A stretch of 64,000 bases of DNA from positions 185,001 to 249,000 of the forward strand of contig BROG01000470.1 in the NCBI GenBank assembly GCA_030159075.1, in the 5' to 3' direction. This DNA is from Atrina japonica. Taxonomy: Eukaryota > Mollusca > Bivalvia > Pterioida > Pinnidae. A program made the translations under genes and the position numbers. The first letter of the stretch is position 1, and each line of letters begins with the position of its first letter. This document shows positions 48,031 to 60,480 of the stretch, piece by piece. The notes below the pieces were generated by a model that had not been told where the DNA came from, ran no database searches, and saw nothing but the letters and a program-made list of their open reading frames with translations.

Positions 48031-48861
48031 TATTTTAAGATGAAAACGGCTGCAGCTAGATATTTTTGTATTTTTGCATAAAAATGTAAGTAATTGTGAA
48101 AATTACTTCTTACCTGAAAATAGAACTTCAGAAATATCGAAAATAATTTTCGGTATACTCATTTTTCTATGTAAATGTGTCTCATACTCTTATAATTTTG
48201 CGATAAACTATCTATAAAGTTAAAAAGACAAAACAATAGCGCAGAGCAATGGTAGATTGGGTAGTATTAGTAGTATCAAAAGGAACGAAAATGAGTGCAA
48301 ATACCAAAATAAATTGATAGAGTAACAGTTAAGAGTAGATGTGCTAACGTTTGTTCTTTATTTCAAAATGACAGAAAGTTCGTGGAAACACCAAAATAAA
48401 TGACATATTTACCATTGTCGAGTAGTGTATCTATTTTGAATATCATTTTCGTCATATTGAGGAAAATGTCTGACATATTTCATGCTTCGGTATACATTTT
48501 ATTAAAAATAACTTAAGTAATAATCCGAGTGGAAAAGAAAGTTCAGAAGAACCACTTAACCCATGTTTTGGTTCAGTAATTGCAGCAGACGACCAATTCA
48601 AAATGGCGTCAACAGTTCGAGACCGCAGCTTACACCCTCTGATTCGTCCTCGCTCTGGTGATATAGTCGATGAATCACAAAGCAAATCTATTAATATTTT
48701 CATGCTCAGTCTAGCAGAGAATTTCAATTTTGGATTATATTGATCGACTAAATTAAATTCAAAGAAAATTTTTAATAGCGGACATTATAATATTCTAAGT
48801 ATCATAATTATAAATATGACACTTTAGTTCGGTTGCATACGTGACGTATGCATGGAAGTAC

Positions 48862-49008
<147 letters not shown>

Positions 49009-49494
49009 TTGTGAAATTTGTAACACTCCTTTGGTAAGCTGAAAGTAAACTTCTAACGTTTCTCAGAATTTATTATCCCTTTTCCAACATCAGTATTTAG
49101 GTTATACTAGAACATAAAAAAACATCAAGTACTATAACATTCATACAAAATAAATAAATATGGTCACATTATATTTATTGGTATTAACTCTAACTTTCAT
49201 TATTAATTACTTTTGTATTTAATGTATGCATATACAATATTAAATGGCATATACAATCATGTCCAATTGACAATATATGTAGGAAACATTTCACAATTTT
49301 CATATTCCATTAAATTTGTTTAACACATATTTTCAACGATACTTTTATTTGCAAATAAGTCCAGTGACATTTCAAAAAAAGCGTAAATAAATTAAAATAT
49401 AGATATATGTTTAAAATGTATTTTCCATCTTTCTACATCCAATAATCATAAAATTAATAAACAAAAGACATTCTACGATGAGACAAAGGTCATC

Positions 49495-49851
49495 TTAAAG
49501 GGGAATTAGCTGTGTTTACCAGAAACAATTATTTCTAATTTTTCTACTTTGAATACTTGTACTTTATGTACAATAAAAATAAAACGGCAAATATTTTATA
49601 TTCCTATATATTTTGTGAAAATGATTGTCAGGTCCTGTGTATTATTCATATACAAAAAGTAAGGTTGAATTGATCAATTGCAAGTGAAAAGTATCAAACT
49701 GGGCTTCACAAGCCATTTTCACAAAATATATAGGGATCAACGAATTTTTTTTTTATGTCCATGTATATCTCTCTTGTTGTGTATCAAGCTTAGTAGTAAA
49801 GAGGAAAGAAAAATGTATATAAAATGTTTGCAGCTACCCATGTCCCTTTCA
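49495..49851. mobile_element. Palindromic MITE, full-length copy
   Basis: Starts TTAAAGGGGAATTAGCTGTG and ends GCAGCTACCCATGTCCCTTT. Interior inverted segments are ACTTGTACTTTATGTACAAT on the left and the TATTTTGTGAAAATGATTGT / ATTTTCACAAAATATATAGG pair. No coding sequence. Confidence 0.72.
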
Positions 49852-49890
49852 ATGAAATATAAGGTAAAACATTAAGTCGCCTGTATAAGT

Positions 49891-50094
49891 GGATTGTGAC
49901 GAGGATTAGTCCATTACACATCTCATTGGAATTTGACTGTGGACTCACGGCGGGTGTGAGCGGTCAACAGAGTATACTTACTCCTCCATGGCATTTCTAG
50001 AGGTCTGAGTTTGTCCAATATTCACCATATATTGATATATTGTATCCTGGACATCCTGAAGTTTAATACTTTGTTACCTATGATTTTTATATTT
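49891..50094 (+). mobile_element. Penelope-like element 3'-end fragment
   Basis: TTGACTGTGGACTCACGGCG, TTACTCCTCCATGGCATTTC, GTATCCTGGACATCCTGAAG and the terminal TACTTTGTTACCTATG-TTTTTATA follow the order of the 3' UTR on the coding strand of the 27 kb element. Confidence 0.7.
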
Positions 50095-51096
50095 CAATTT
50101 CATGCCCTTGATATATTTATGTAAGCAATCGTCGTTATTCAAAAATGATTGTAGTATATATCATGAAATTTCGTAATATTATGAACATCATACCAAAGTT
50201 ATAGTTTTGCACGAAGACCCAAAATAAATACTTAAGACGACCATTTTGGTCAATAAGGATACATTGTTATATATTCTACTTTCTTTTTCCATTTACTAAA
50301 TATTAGATGAAAAGGTCTAAAATTATCCTACCATATATGTCCAAAAAGGTTTCGAGGTCCATATGTTATATCCATACATGCTATAACGATACGCAAATAT
50401 TTGATGTCATGTGATTTGTTATGTAATAAATGAAATATTTGGAATTATGGCCATTGTTTCATTGTTAAGTATATTTAACTGAAAGGTTATTGAAAGTATA
50501 TTATAAAATATTTAAGCCCTAGTTCTGGGCGCAGAGAAAGGCTCGCAAAGTCGGCCCTTTTCCGCGCCAAAAACTCGGGTATAGTTTCAACGTATACATC
50601 TAATAACCCATAATTCTTTAAGCTCGAATCCAGTTACTTTCCAAAAGGGAAAGGGGATGTGACAGGGTCAAATACTTAACCTACAGGTATTGTCAAATAC
50701 ATCTTTTGGGGAATTCAGGATTTAAACAACGATACTATCCATACAAAATATCAGTTTATTATAATATTATAAACTAATCATCTGTCACCGAAATACCTAA
50801 AAATGAGTAACATAACATTATTTCGATTTCATAAATATTTAGTGTTTACCTTATGATCGATAAATAATATTTCTTACTTTTGAAAATTCAAATGAGTAAA
50901 GAAGATCAATATTTATATTTCAAACACTTAAAACCATTCATAAAGTCTTTATCAAGCAAATAATTGATAATAATATATATTAATCATTAATTTCTCTTGT
51001 CATGTGATGGCAAATAATAAGAATTTATAATGTCAAGGGTCGTAACAACAATTCTTATTTTTGTCATCATTGGCATTGCTGTCATCATTATTATCG

Positions 51097-51097
<1 letters not shown>
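50095..51097. other. Intergenic DNA, nothing recognised
   Basis: A short stretch near 50180-50250 (ATCATACCAAAGTTATAGTT, TTAAGACGACC) may be a remnant of the ACGGATTT repeat. No gene is supported. Confidence 0.45.

Positions 51098-51174
<77 letters not shown>
51098..51174. repeat. (AGT)n microsatellite
   Basis: A pure TAG/AGT array of about 75 bp. The poly-Leu frame is an artefact. Confidence 0.97.
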
Positions 51175-51842
51175 CTATGTTGTGTGTAGTTTTAATGTAA
51201 GCATATGAGATACTAAACGTTAAAGAAGTCAATTGTACTTTATCTCATAATTTTGTTTTTACAAAAATGCCTATATCATACTTTAACCAAACAGTAAACT
51301 TTTGTATGATCCTGCAGTACAATAATAACCAGCAGTGACATTATTAAAGAGCGTGTGTCCTAGTTAACTTTCAATTTCCAGCGTAATTTGAAAATTCTGT
51401 AGTTATGTCTAGAACTGATCCATTTCAAGCGGAATATTTACCGACTGTGCTAGGTCTTGTTTGAAAATTAGTAAAATGAGGGGAAAGTACATTGAGAACT
51501 AATTAGTTGCCGTTATCGAGTGGATCAACTTTTAATGAGAGGAACGAAATTATTTTCAGAAATACAATAGCAGTAAAAAAGTAAAGGTGACAGGAGTAAA
51601 ACTTGTGTTCTTGTACATTATAGAGCATTTTTTATTCTTTTTTTCAGTTTATTCGTAGCTCAAACATGTGTTAACACTTGTTCCACTGTCATCAAATCAT
51701 AGATGTAGGTGACGTTGTATTTTATAAAATAATTTTTTTTTTTAATAATTTTTATCGGAATTAAAAACCAAAACAAATTTACAAGATTATTTTCTGAACA
51801 AAATTAAATTAATAACCTATTTTTCTCTGTCATATTAAAACT

Positions 51843-51995
<153 letters not shown>

Positions 51996-52736
51996 GACTA
52001 ATTACAAAAATAGGGTTCCACTAGACACTTTTGATTGGTTCAGAAGATGCTTTTTCGACACAGGACCAAATATAGTCATTCAATTTAATGTTTCTCAGCG
52101 TTTTATGTTTTCTCTCTAACAACGACATACTGTAAATGTATGTTTCATGCAAATTTTGGAATTGATATCAACATTATTACACTCAATTACACACAATTGT
52201 TCACATCAATCTAAGGCACCTGTTACAAATGTACAACAAAGAAGAATGTAGAAGAAAAATTTGGTGAAACGTTTTAAATGTGTCGTCAAATAAGTAGTAA
52301 AATTAACGATAATAAAAATAGCAATAATAATGATAATAATAATAACAAAAATTATAATTATAACATAAGTATCATTGTATGACAAAGTGTAATTTATGTG
52401 TGTCACATTATAAATTCTGTGATGATAAAATAATAGTCTATTTCGTAATGATGTACCGCAACAACTGTATGATCCTAATATATGTATCATTTCACAATAA
52501 TGTATTATACACTGTACATGAATTTTAATTTTTCATTATTATGCTGCTATGGTTACCATATACATATATTTGATTATTTTAAGCACGTGTATATGCCATA
52601 TAAAGTAAATCAATCTGTCATTTAAATGAAATATTCATAAACATTTACTTATAAGTTTTAAAACTTAATTTTCAAACAAGGATTTAAATTTAAATTTAAA
52701 ATTATCACATCATCTATGTATTCATTTGGCATAATA

Positions 52737-52737
<1 letters not shown>

Positions 52738-52817
<80 letters not shown>

Positions 52818-52822
52818 TTTAT

Positions 52823-52880
<58 letters not shown>
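52738..52880. repeat. (GT)n(ATT)n(AAT)n hairpin-forming compound microsatellite
   Basis: A GT array is followed by an ATT array that turns at TTTTATTATAATAAT into an AAT array of similar length. The last two are complementary, so the DNA can fold into a near-perfect hairpin. Confidence 0.95.
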
Positions 52881-53134
52881 GTGATATCTTAATCACAATG
52901 ATATAGAATTAAAAGCAGTAGATAATAAAAGAGATAAATAAAAAATAAAAAAACTAGTAATTTATTATAAATGAATTATTTTCTACGACAGTAAATGTTT
53001 CATATACATGTATATAATCATTTCTTAAATGCTCACGAATTATACTCCCTACGACTCATTAAATATTATTTGGAAAATATAAATTTCTCAAAATATAGAA
53101 TTATAGTACTGATTTTTGAGTCAACAAAGGGTCG

Positions 53135-53300
53135 AATATATATATAAGTATAAGATATAAGTAAAAAGTATATATAAGTATAGAGTATTAGTAAAAAGTA
53201 TATATAAGTATAGAGTATAAGAGAAAGTATATTTAAGTATAAAGTATAAGTAAAAAGTATACATACGTATAACGAATAAGTAAAAAGTATATATAAGTTT
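53135..53300. repeat. Degenerate tandem repeat (AAGTATATATAAGTATA, about 30 bp)
   Basis: About five imperfect copies of AGTATAAGTAAAAAGTATAT and its variants. Confidence 0.8.
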
Positions 53301-53705
53301 GTACCGCTATATTCAACATTAACTGATTGTTTTAATTAATTTGATGTTTTTGATTATTTCAAATGATATCATTAAGTGAAACCGACATTTACTATTAAAC
53401 AGAAATTTAAAGTCCTTGAAATCCATTATCAATTAACAATTCTAGTGATATTGAAAATGATTAATTGATGAATTAATTGATGATGATGATTGATTGCATT
53501 AATGATGAAAATCATTTTTATTTTGGTTGGCATAATAATTTTAAAAATATACTTTTTGTTTACGATTCTAAACAACATATGAGCAGAATATGAACTGGAA
53601 AAGCCGCGTTTACATATTGAAATATTTCCTTATACTTACTGAGTAAAACGATATTAACAAAATTATATTTAATATAACTATGATGATTATAATAATGATG
53701 ATAAT

Positions 53706-53749
53706 GGTTGTTGTTGTTGTTGTTGTTATTATTATTATTATTATTATTC
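53706..53749. repeat. (GTT)n(ATT)n microsatellite
   Basis: A short GTT array joined to ATT. Confidence 0.93.
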
Positions 53750-54547
53750 ATGCATCCTTCATTAAAATTTTAATTTCTAAGGAATTAAAAATTAGTACAG
53801 GAAAGTATTTCATATTTCAAGTGTTTCGTGATTTATAAACATATTTTCAAATACAGGATTTTAGAAGTTTTTTCGTGAATTATTAACATATATTTTCAAA
53901 TCAATGATATAAGACTCCTTTCGGAAATTACTAACTTAAATTATCAAGTCAATGATATAAGAATCCTTTCGGGAATTACTAACTTATATAATAAGTCCAT
54001 TTCATGATAAATCGTCAAAGCTTACAAATTTAACATACAGCTATTGTAAAATATATATAAAGATTTTACCAGGATGTTGAGGGTTCTAAAAAGCAATTTT
54101 CTATCATTTTTGTTTACGGCTCATGTATGAATTATTGACAGATGTCGGAGTGTCTGTGTGTCAGTGAAATGTTAGCAACACATTACGGTTTGGGGAAAAT
54201 ATTAATCTTCAACATATGGTGTATTGGTAACAGAATTCACACTACTAAAAAACAAAGTTAACATACTGAAAATGTTTAGCCATTTTGTAAATTGCAAACA
54301 TTATAATAACAATTATGACAATAATAAATTGCTTAACACAATTTATGCATATTCAAGTGAAATGGCAAGAATGGTTTTTTTTTTCATTTTGTAATTTGTA
54401 TTGCTCGTTTCCATCTCCTTCATTAAGTAACAGAGCCTGAAATGTTTACATCGTTCCTTAACTTTTAGTAGTATACATTTTATTTCCATTATTAAACATA
54501 TTACAATAATTACCGTCTCTGAGCATAAACAGAATGTGAACTATGTG
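53750..54547. other. Intergenic DNA with a short diverged duplication
   Basis: Near 53885-53990 a unit with TCAATGATATAAGA-TCCTTTCGG and GAATTACTAACTTA occurs twice. No gene is supported. Confidence 0.5.
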
Positions 54548-54760
54548 TCCACAGTAAAATACAAGTGAAATAGGTGAGGAAGAAACAATTGGTACAGATG
54601 ACTCAACAGCCGCTATCGAAGAGGTAACTCAACATTTCATTTAGTGAACACAGAGTAATCGTAAACAAGACTATTATACCGACCGTAAAAGTTGCGTAAC
54701 GTTGACAACAAACACAATTATCGATATCCCTTTATCAATAACTTGTTAGTAAGTACATGT
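54548..54760 (-). mobile_element. Penelope-like element fragment (RT C-terminus side)
   Basis: AACTCAACATTTCATTTAGT, ACTATTATACCGACCGTAAA and TATCGATATCCCTTTATCAA match the part of the 27 kb copy that spans the end of the RT frame. Substitutions and gaps destroy the frame. Confidence 0.65.
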
Positions 54761-55761
54761 AAATTACTTCTGTTTATGAAATGTTCATTCTTATTTCATA
54801 TCGATGTACTATTCCTCCGTATTTGTCTACAGAAATATGGAAGAGAATTTCGTAAATTAATATACAGTTACAGTGCGTAATAAACGAGCACGAAGTTCTG
54901 AAACAGTCAGGAGTGAAAAAAGATGTCAAAGAGGAGAGAGTTTGTCGACGACGTAAAAGGTATTCGAAAATTCAAGTTAATGAACCAGAACCAAATTTCA
55001 CTTTATCTATCGACTTCCAAAACAATAGTCATAATTGAAAATCATCGGTCTTGTTTTATATTTTTCAATATACAAAATGAATATTAATTTTTTCAAGAAG
55101 TACGGTATGGTATTTTATATTTTTCATAATTAGAAGTCTTGGCGATAGAAAATACATCATATAAATTAAAGCTGTACGAATGTTCGAATATCTGCGGATG
55201 AAAATGATGAATAATCAAATTTCAAAATAACCACTGAATATTCGGTCAGATGATTAAGCAGTGTAGCATTTTGCCATCATGATCGGCATAAAAATGATGA
55301 ACTGGGTAAAGAAAGGTTCTCTTTCGAGGAGCTTTTCACAAATTGCCTGGCAGTAAAACTAAAATTTCATTTTATCATAGCCTATTCTTTAATATTAATA
55401 TTTTTTAAATATATGACGTTCAAATGTGCACATACTTATCTAGGAACAGCATATAAACAGTAATTCACAATGGTAACCGGAACTACTAAAATCGAAGGGG
55501 AATGAATTTTTCTTTAGGTTTTCAATATAAACAGTTTGTAATATTGTTATAGAGAAATTTGGGCGGGGAATTAGTATAATTTCAAATAAAGCGTGATTTT
55601 AATACAACATAGTTTAATATAAGTTTGTTCGACTGTATATTGATTTATTTCGGTCTCATGCGAAACATTAAGGCTACTTAAAAACATGAAACGAAAAATA
55701 TATGCATGTACAAGTATATTTACAAAAAGAATTATATTTTGAATAGTAGATAGAAATCTTC
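54761..55761. other. Intergenic DNA, nothing recognised
   Basis: No supported gene or repeat. Confidence 0.5.
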
Positions 55762-55794
55762 GAATGACCTCCGTGGGCGAGTGGTTAGAGCATC

Positions 55795-56328
55795 ACAATG
55801 TACCAGTATATATTGAATCAAAATTACTGAATTACTGTAAAATAAAACCTGACTGATACATAATGTAATACAATGTTGTGTACTGTAATACAATAACTAA
55901 TGTAATATGTGTATATGACTATAACTTAGAAGTATACGTCATATAAGTAAGGAATCATTGAGTAATGTGATGTAATGTAAGGAATCATATAAGTAATGTG
56001 ATGTAATGTAAGGAATCATATAAGTAATGTGATGTAATGTAAGGAATCATATAAGTAATGTGATGTAATGTAAGGAATCATATAAGTAATGTGATGTAAT
56101 GTAAGGAATCATATAAGTAATGTGATGTAATGTAAGGAATCATATAAGTAATGTGATGTAATGAATGTAATGTAATGCAATGAATCATTATACCAATCAA
56201 TATTGATTATATTATGTTAACACATATCTAACATTGTATAGAAATCTCATGTCATGAATTATGTAACAAATACAATTCTATATTCTGTATATATAATATG
56301 TATATATATTTTAATAAAAGATCAAAAA
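55795..56328. mobile_element. Insertion in SINE-B flanked by an 8-bp direct repeat
   Basis: AGAGCATC occurs at 55787-55794 and again at 56329-56336, exactly at the two SINE break points, as expected for a target-site duplication. The insert starts ACAATGTACCAG and ends TTAATAAAAGATCAAAAA. Its centre is a tandem array. No ORF was found. Confidence 0.8.
55948..56163. repeat. 31-bp minisatellite within the insertion
   Basis: About seven near-identical units of AAGGAATCATATAAGTAATG-TGATGTAATGT. Confidence 0.95.
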
Positions 56329-56707
56329 AGAGCATCGCGCTTTGAACCATGAAGTCTCTCACTTCTCACCGCAGGTTCGAGTCACACTGGAACTTAAGCT
56401 GATATTTGTGAGAAAGTTTGTCAGTTTACTTGCGGGAGGTTGGTGGTCTCTTACTGGATACACTGTAGCCGGATTGTCTCCTCCACCAATAAAAACTGAC
56501 CGCTATCATATAACTGGAAAGTTGTTGAGTGTGGCGTAAAGCACCATTCAAAATTCAAATTCGATTACCGATTTTGGTATTCGTTTTGATTACAATATGA
56601 ATCATTTTTAAAAAGAGGTAAGCCTTTATATTCCGACATTTTAATGACCAAATTTGATTGATCTGACACTGAAAACTGAGTCATCTTGACTCAATACGTT
56701 AGATGGT

Positions 56708-56936
56708 GGTAGTTGAATCGTCTGTACCGATTATGCCGAGGATTCATTCCTCAATTATTCCATTTGAATTTAACTATGGACTCATGGCGGATGTGACCAA
56801 TCAACAGGGCTCATTCCTCCATGACACCTGATCCCACCTCTGGATTTCTCTGTATGTTTTAGTGTTCACCTGACTTGTATATTGTATCATAAACTTTCTT
56901 TCGACTAATACTTTGGTATCTGTGGTTTTTATATTC
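56708..56936 (+). mobile_element. Penelope-like element 3'-end fragment
   Basis: GTTGAATCGTCTGTACCGAT, TTTAACTATGGACTCATGGC, CTCCTCCATGACACCTGATC and the end CTTTGGTATCTGTGGTTTTT follow the order of the 3' UTR of the 27 kb element. Confidence 0.68.
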
Positions 56937-58311
56937 ATATCCTTTTTTATACTCGTCTTAGAGCAGGTAACAAAGATGTCATGATTTTTCGTCAAAAAAA
57001 ATGAATGAATTGGGGAATTGACGCAAACTAAACAAATGTGATGTAATTAAATTAATCCGTTTCAGTGATAAGGGATACCAAAGTCGTAGTATTGATCGTC
57101 AAACCGTAATTGCAGCTAGGTAGGTAATCATGATTGATGGTTGCAAAATTATCTTTCTCATATAAAAGACTAATCAGTGTTAAACGTGTATACAAGATTT
57201 TCAAATCAAAATCAATTCATCAGAATATCACTACGGTTGTTATTGCAATCTATACTATAATAACACACGGTCGATACGCAGGCACAAACCCTTCCCAGCT
57301 TGAAAACTTGCCGATATGCCTCATTAATCCCACAACTGAACCGTTTTATCCTTTGAAGTTTTGCCGTTTTATTTAGACCTGCTAATTTACCGTACCTCCG
57401 AGGGAACAGTCGACGCTCAAACACACTACGACTTCCATAGGGCAAATACAGATAGCAATGTCCGTCTGTATGGTTGATTGACTTGCTGATGGCAGACGAC
57501 ACAAAGCGCGCGCTTTAGTCATTGATTGAAGCATAAACTGATTAAGTGTCGAGATGGGGTCGAGATAAGGGATTTGTGATGTTACATTTTATTGGGGTGA
57601 GAGATCCAATATAGATTATTAGGGTATATGATTGTTCTCGTCAGTATTTATAATTCCAATTTGTCATCAACCAATGATATAAAGATTTTACATAATACTG
57701 GTAAAATCAGACAAATAAAAATCAGAGACTTATACTGTGACTGAATCAACTACCCAACGAAGAGTTATACATATATTATCTTCCATTAGAAAGTTCAACT
57801 GTAGCAAAAAATTTTCGTACAGCAAAACTTCTTCTGTGTCATGTTACAGATCTTCAAACTACCTTCCGCAAAATATGAATTAGTTAAGTTCTGGTTTTTG
57901 TTTTTTTTTTGTTTTTTTTTTTTTGGTCAGAAAAACTCGCTATGTGGAGGAGATGATATGCCGTATGACAAACCTTTCTGTAGTTGAAGTTCCTGGAAAG
58001 CGATTTGATACAATGAGGTACAGCAAAACTTCCCCAATGGGAGGATATTTGCTATATAGCAAAACCTCCGGAAGAAGATAAGTTATGGGAAAGGTTTGCT
58101 ATGCAGCAAAATTTCTAGTAGAAAGACCAGCTACGGGGAAATTTTTGCTGTCGAAAACCATCATATATTAATGTCATTGTGATATTTAAGTCTTGAACAT
58201 AAAATTGGACCGACCATGAATAATGTTAAGTCACATTCTTGATGGTTGTCACAACAAAGCGTTGTCCATGAACCGTTCAACGCGTAGTAGGATCCGACTC
58301 ATAGTATGTTT
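56937..58311. other. Intergenic DNA with scattered AGCAAAACTTC motifs
   Basis: 57800-58160 contains several loose direct and inverted repeats of TACAGCAAAACTTC / GGTTTGCTATGCAGC, probably a decayed repeat. The 96-codon - strand frame at 57212-57502 is unrecognised. No gene is supported. Confidence 0.45.
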
Positions 58312-58500
58312 ATAGGTGTTGTACGCCAAACTAAACACTTTTAGTTATATATGGTGGCGGCCAGTTTTAATGATGGTGGAAAGAACCTGGTTACAATGTA
58401 CCCAGAAAGAGACTATCGGCCTTCCGCAAGTACAACACAAACTTTCTCACAACATCAGTTTAGGTTCCAGCGGGGTTCGAACCTCCACTGCGCATATCTG
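58312..58500 (-). mobile_element. SINE-B copy without the A-box half
   Basis: TATATGGTGGCGGCCAGTTT, GGTTACAATGTACCCAGAAA, CGGCCTTCCGCAAG, ACAACATCAGTTTAGGTTCC and GCGGGGTTCGAACCTCCACT (inverted B box) match 45691-46036. It lacks the hairpin insertion found there. Confidence 0.78.
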
Positions 58501-59027
58501 AGTAAATGTATAACTTTAAACGTCAGTTTGTACTTCCCTGGTAGTAATGAAATATTCATTAATACATGTATAACTTTAAGTGCCGTAATTTGATCCTATG
58601 GTTTATTTTTTCATCACAATTTTTTAATCGAAATGATCCGTGTAAACATTGCGACAGTACTGAATTAAGTAAATGGGGAAATTGTTTGGTTATGAAAATA
58701 AATTAGGGAAACAATTTACCTTTTCTAATCACTGATTTCTCTCTAGAGTTTAAATTAATTACGTTACAGGCAAACAGATAGGCCCTGCATCCAAGATGGC
58801 GGCAAAAAACGGAAGAAGACTGAATGTGCAAAACAAGGAAGTTTACTAATGGGTTGGACATGATTGGATCCAGCAAATTACAACATTAAAACTCACAGAT
58901 GGTTACCAATGTTTTAATGACTTTCACTAAAAAATGATGGCTCCAGCAGACTTTATATACAGACATTTTTGATATGGATTAAATGAAAAAAGATAAAATC
59001 ATGTATATATATGATAATAATTCTGTA

Positions 59028-59393
59028 TTTCTTATATTATTCCTTGTTTAATGGTTAACATATCATATTATTCCTTGTTTAATGGTTAACATATCATATT
59101 GTTTCTTGTTTAATGGTTAACACATATCATATTGTTTCTTGTTTAATGGTTAACACATATCATATTATTCCTTGTTTAATGGTTAACACATATCATATTG
59201 TTTCTTGTTTAATGGTTAACACATATCATATTATTCCTTGTTTAATGGTTAACACATATCATATTATTCCTTGTTTAATGGTTAACATATCATATTATGT
59301 ATTGTTCAATGGTTAACACATATCATATTATTTCTTGTTTAATGGTTAACACATATCATATTATTTCTTGTTTAATGGTTAACACATATCATT
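59028..59393. repeat. 33-bp minisatellite (TTGTTTAATGGTTAACACAT)
   Basis: About 11 copies of CTTGTTTAATGGTTAACACA-TATCATATTATTC, some shortened by 2-3 bp (ACATATCATA in place of ACACATATCATA). It gives an artefactual 11-residue repeat frame at 59113-59316. Confidence 0.95.
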
Positions 59394-59604
59394 GTATTGG
59401 TTGATAAACATCATAATCTAAACATACGGTAACCTTTTTTTAATTGGTCAAGATTTTTAAATATGGAGCAGCGGTAAAAACGTTCGACCTCATAACGGAA
59501 GTGGTTGTTTCGATAATGTGTCTTCTCTCTGTCAGGAAATAACCACTTGAAAGGCCTCCGGTACCAGGCTATATCAAGTATGTTTGTCATGTATAGAAAA
59601 GTGT

Positions 59605-59634
59605 GTATGTGTGTGTGTGTGTGTGCGCGCGCGC
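59605..59634. repeat. (GT)n(GC)n microsatellite
   Basis: GTGTGTGT followed by GCGCGCGCGC, an alternating purine-pyrimidine run that could adopt Z-DNA. Confidence 0.9.
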
Positions 59635-60399
59635 AAAGGTGGTTCAAGAGAAACGATATAAAGAAGGCAATACACATTATTAACTTGGCTATTTCCTGAA
59701 ATTGATTTCTGAAATATATGCCTGTATTAATACGTGATCTTGACGAGACCATTAATTGAAAATTAACCAAGTAACAGATTGCGGATTAATTAGGCCCATA
59801 CAAACACGCTGAAAACGTCAAATCTTTTAATTCTTTCATTAACTGAATTTTCAGCTGACGAAAATTACCTGTGCGCGCCTCAGGTAAAATCGCTTAGCTG
59901 ATAAAAGAATCGTTGTATGTGGAATGTGCATTTATACTACAACTTTTGCTTAATAGATTTAGCAAACCAGACGCAAATTACAAAATCAGTCGTAAAAAAT
60001 GCAATTCTCGCGATCAAATAGAAGGATCCTTAATGACGCCGTAGAAAATTAGCTCTAAAATAAATTAAACAGACGTCGCACTAGCGGGTAGAAAAAGATA
60101 ATGGCTGAAAATCCCAAATCCCGGAAATTAAGTTATATTCGATAAATACTAGCTGCCATAAACTCTTGTTTCAAAAACAGAAACCGAAACGATCAATCAC
60201 CCGAGTCCCGCCTATTTACAGAGTCCCTTGGCCTAAAGACGTTACACTCCAAATTGGAAAAAAAAATGGCGCATGATTTTCGGGTTTTAAGTATACATGT
60301 ATACAAGTTTACGCTCGTCACACGAGGAGGACAGAGGGCACGTGACGTGTTCGCACTTTTTAAACGACTTGAAATTAAATGTATTCTAATTAATTTACT
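59635..60399. other. Intergenic DNA, nothing recognised
   Basis: No supported gene. The 119-codon - strand frame at 59411-59770 crosses the GT/GC run and has no recognisable domain. Confidence 0.45.
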
Positions 60400-60480
60400 G
60401 GGGACGCTTACTCCTCCATAACACCTGATCCCACCTCTGGTTTTTTTCAGAGGTCCGTGTTTGACCAAAGTTCAACATAC
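60400..60480 (+). mobile_element. Penelope-like element 3'-end fragment, short
   Basis: GACGCTTACTCCTCCATAAC-ACCTGATCCCACCTCTGG and AGGTCCGTGTTTGACCAAAG match the 3' UTR module. Confidence 0.65.

Larger units (their letters stand above)
55762..56560 (+). mobile_element. SINE-B copy interrupted by a 534-bp insertion
   Basis: The tRNA-like head starts CCTCCGTGGGCGAGTGGTTA-GAGCATC (A box). It resumes after the insert at 56329 with AGAGCATCGCGCTTTGAACC, B box GGTTCGAGTC, and a body that matches the inverse of 45691-46036 (TTGGTGGTCTCTTACTGG, CTCCTCCACCAATAAAAACT, ATATAACTGGAAAGTTGTTG). Confidence 0.82.

Noticed and set aside
57212..57502. 96-codon - strand frame
   Set aside because: No recognisable motif, no splice sites in phase, and an opposing frame of similar length overlaps it.
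60193..60468. 91-codon - strand frame
   Set aside because: Begins inside a Penelope-like 3' UTR fragment, then runs into unrelated sequence; chance frame.
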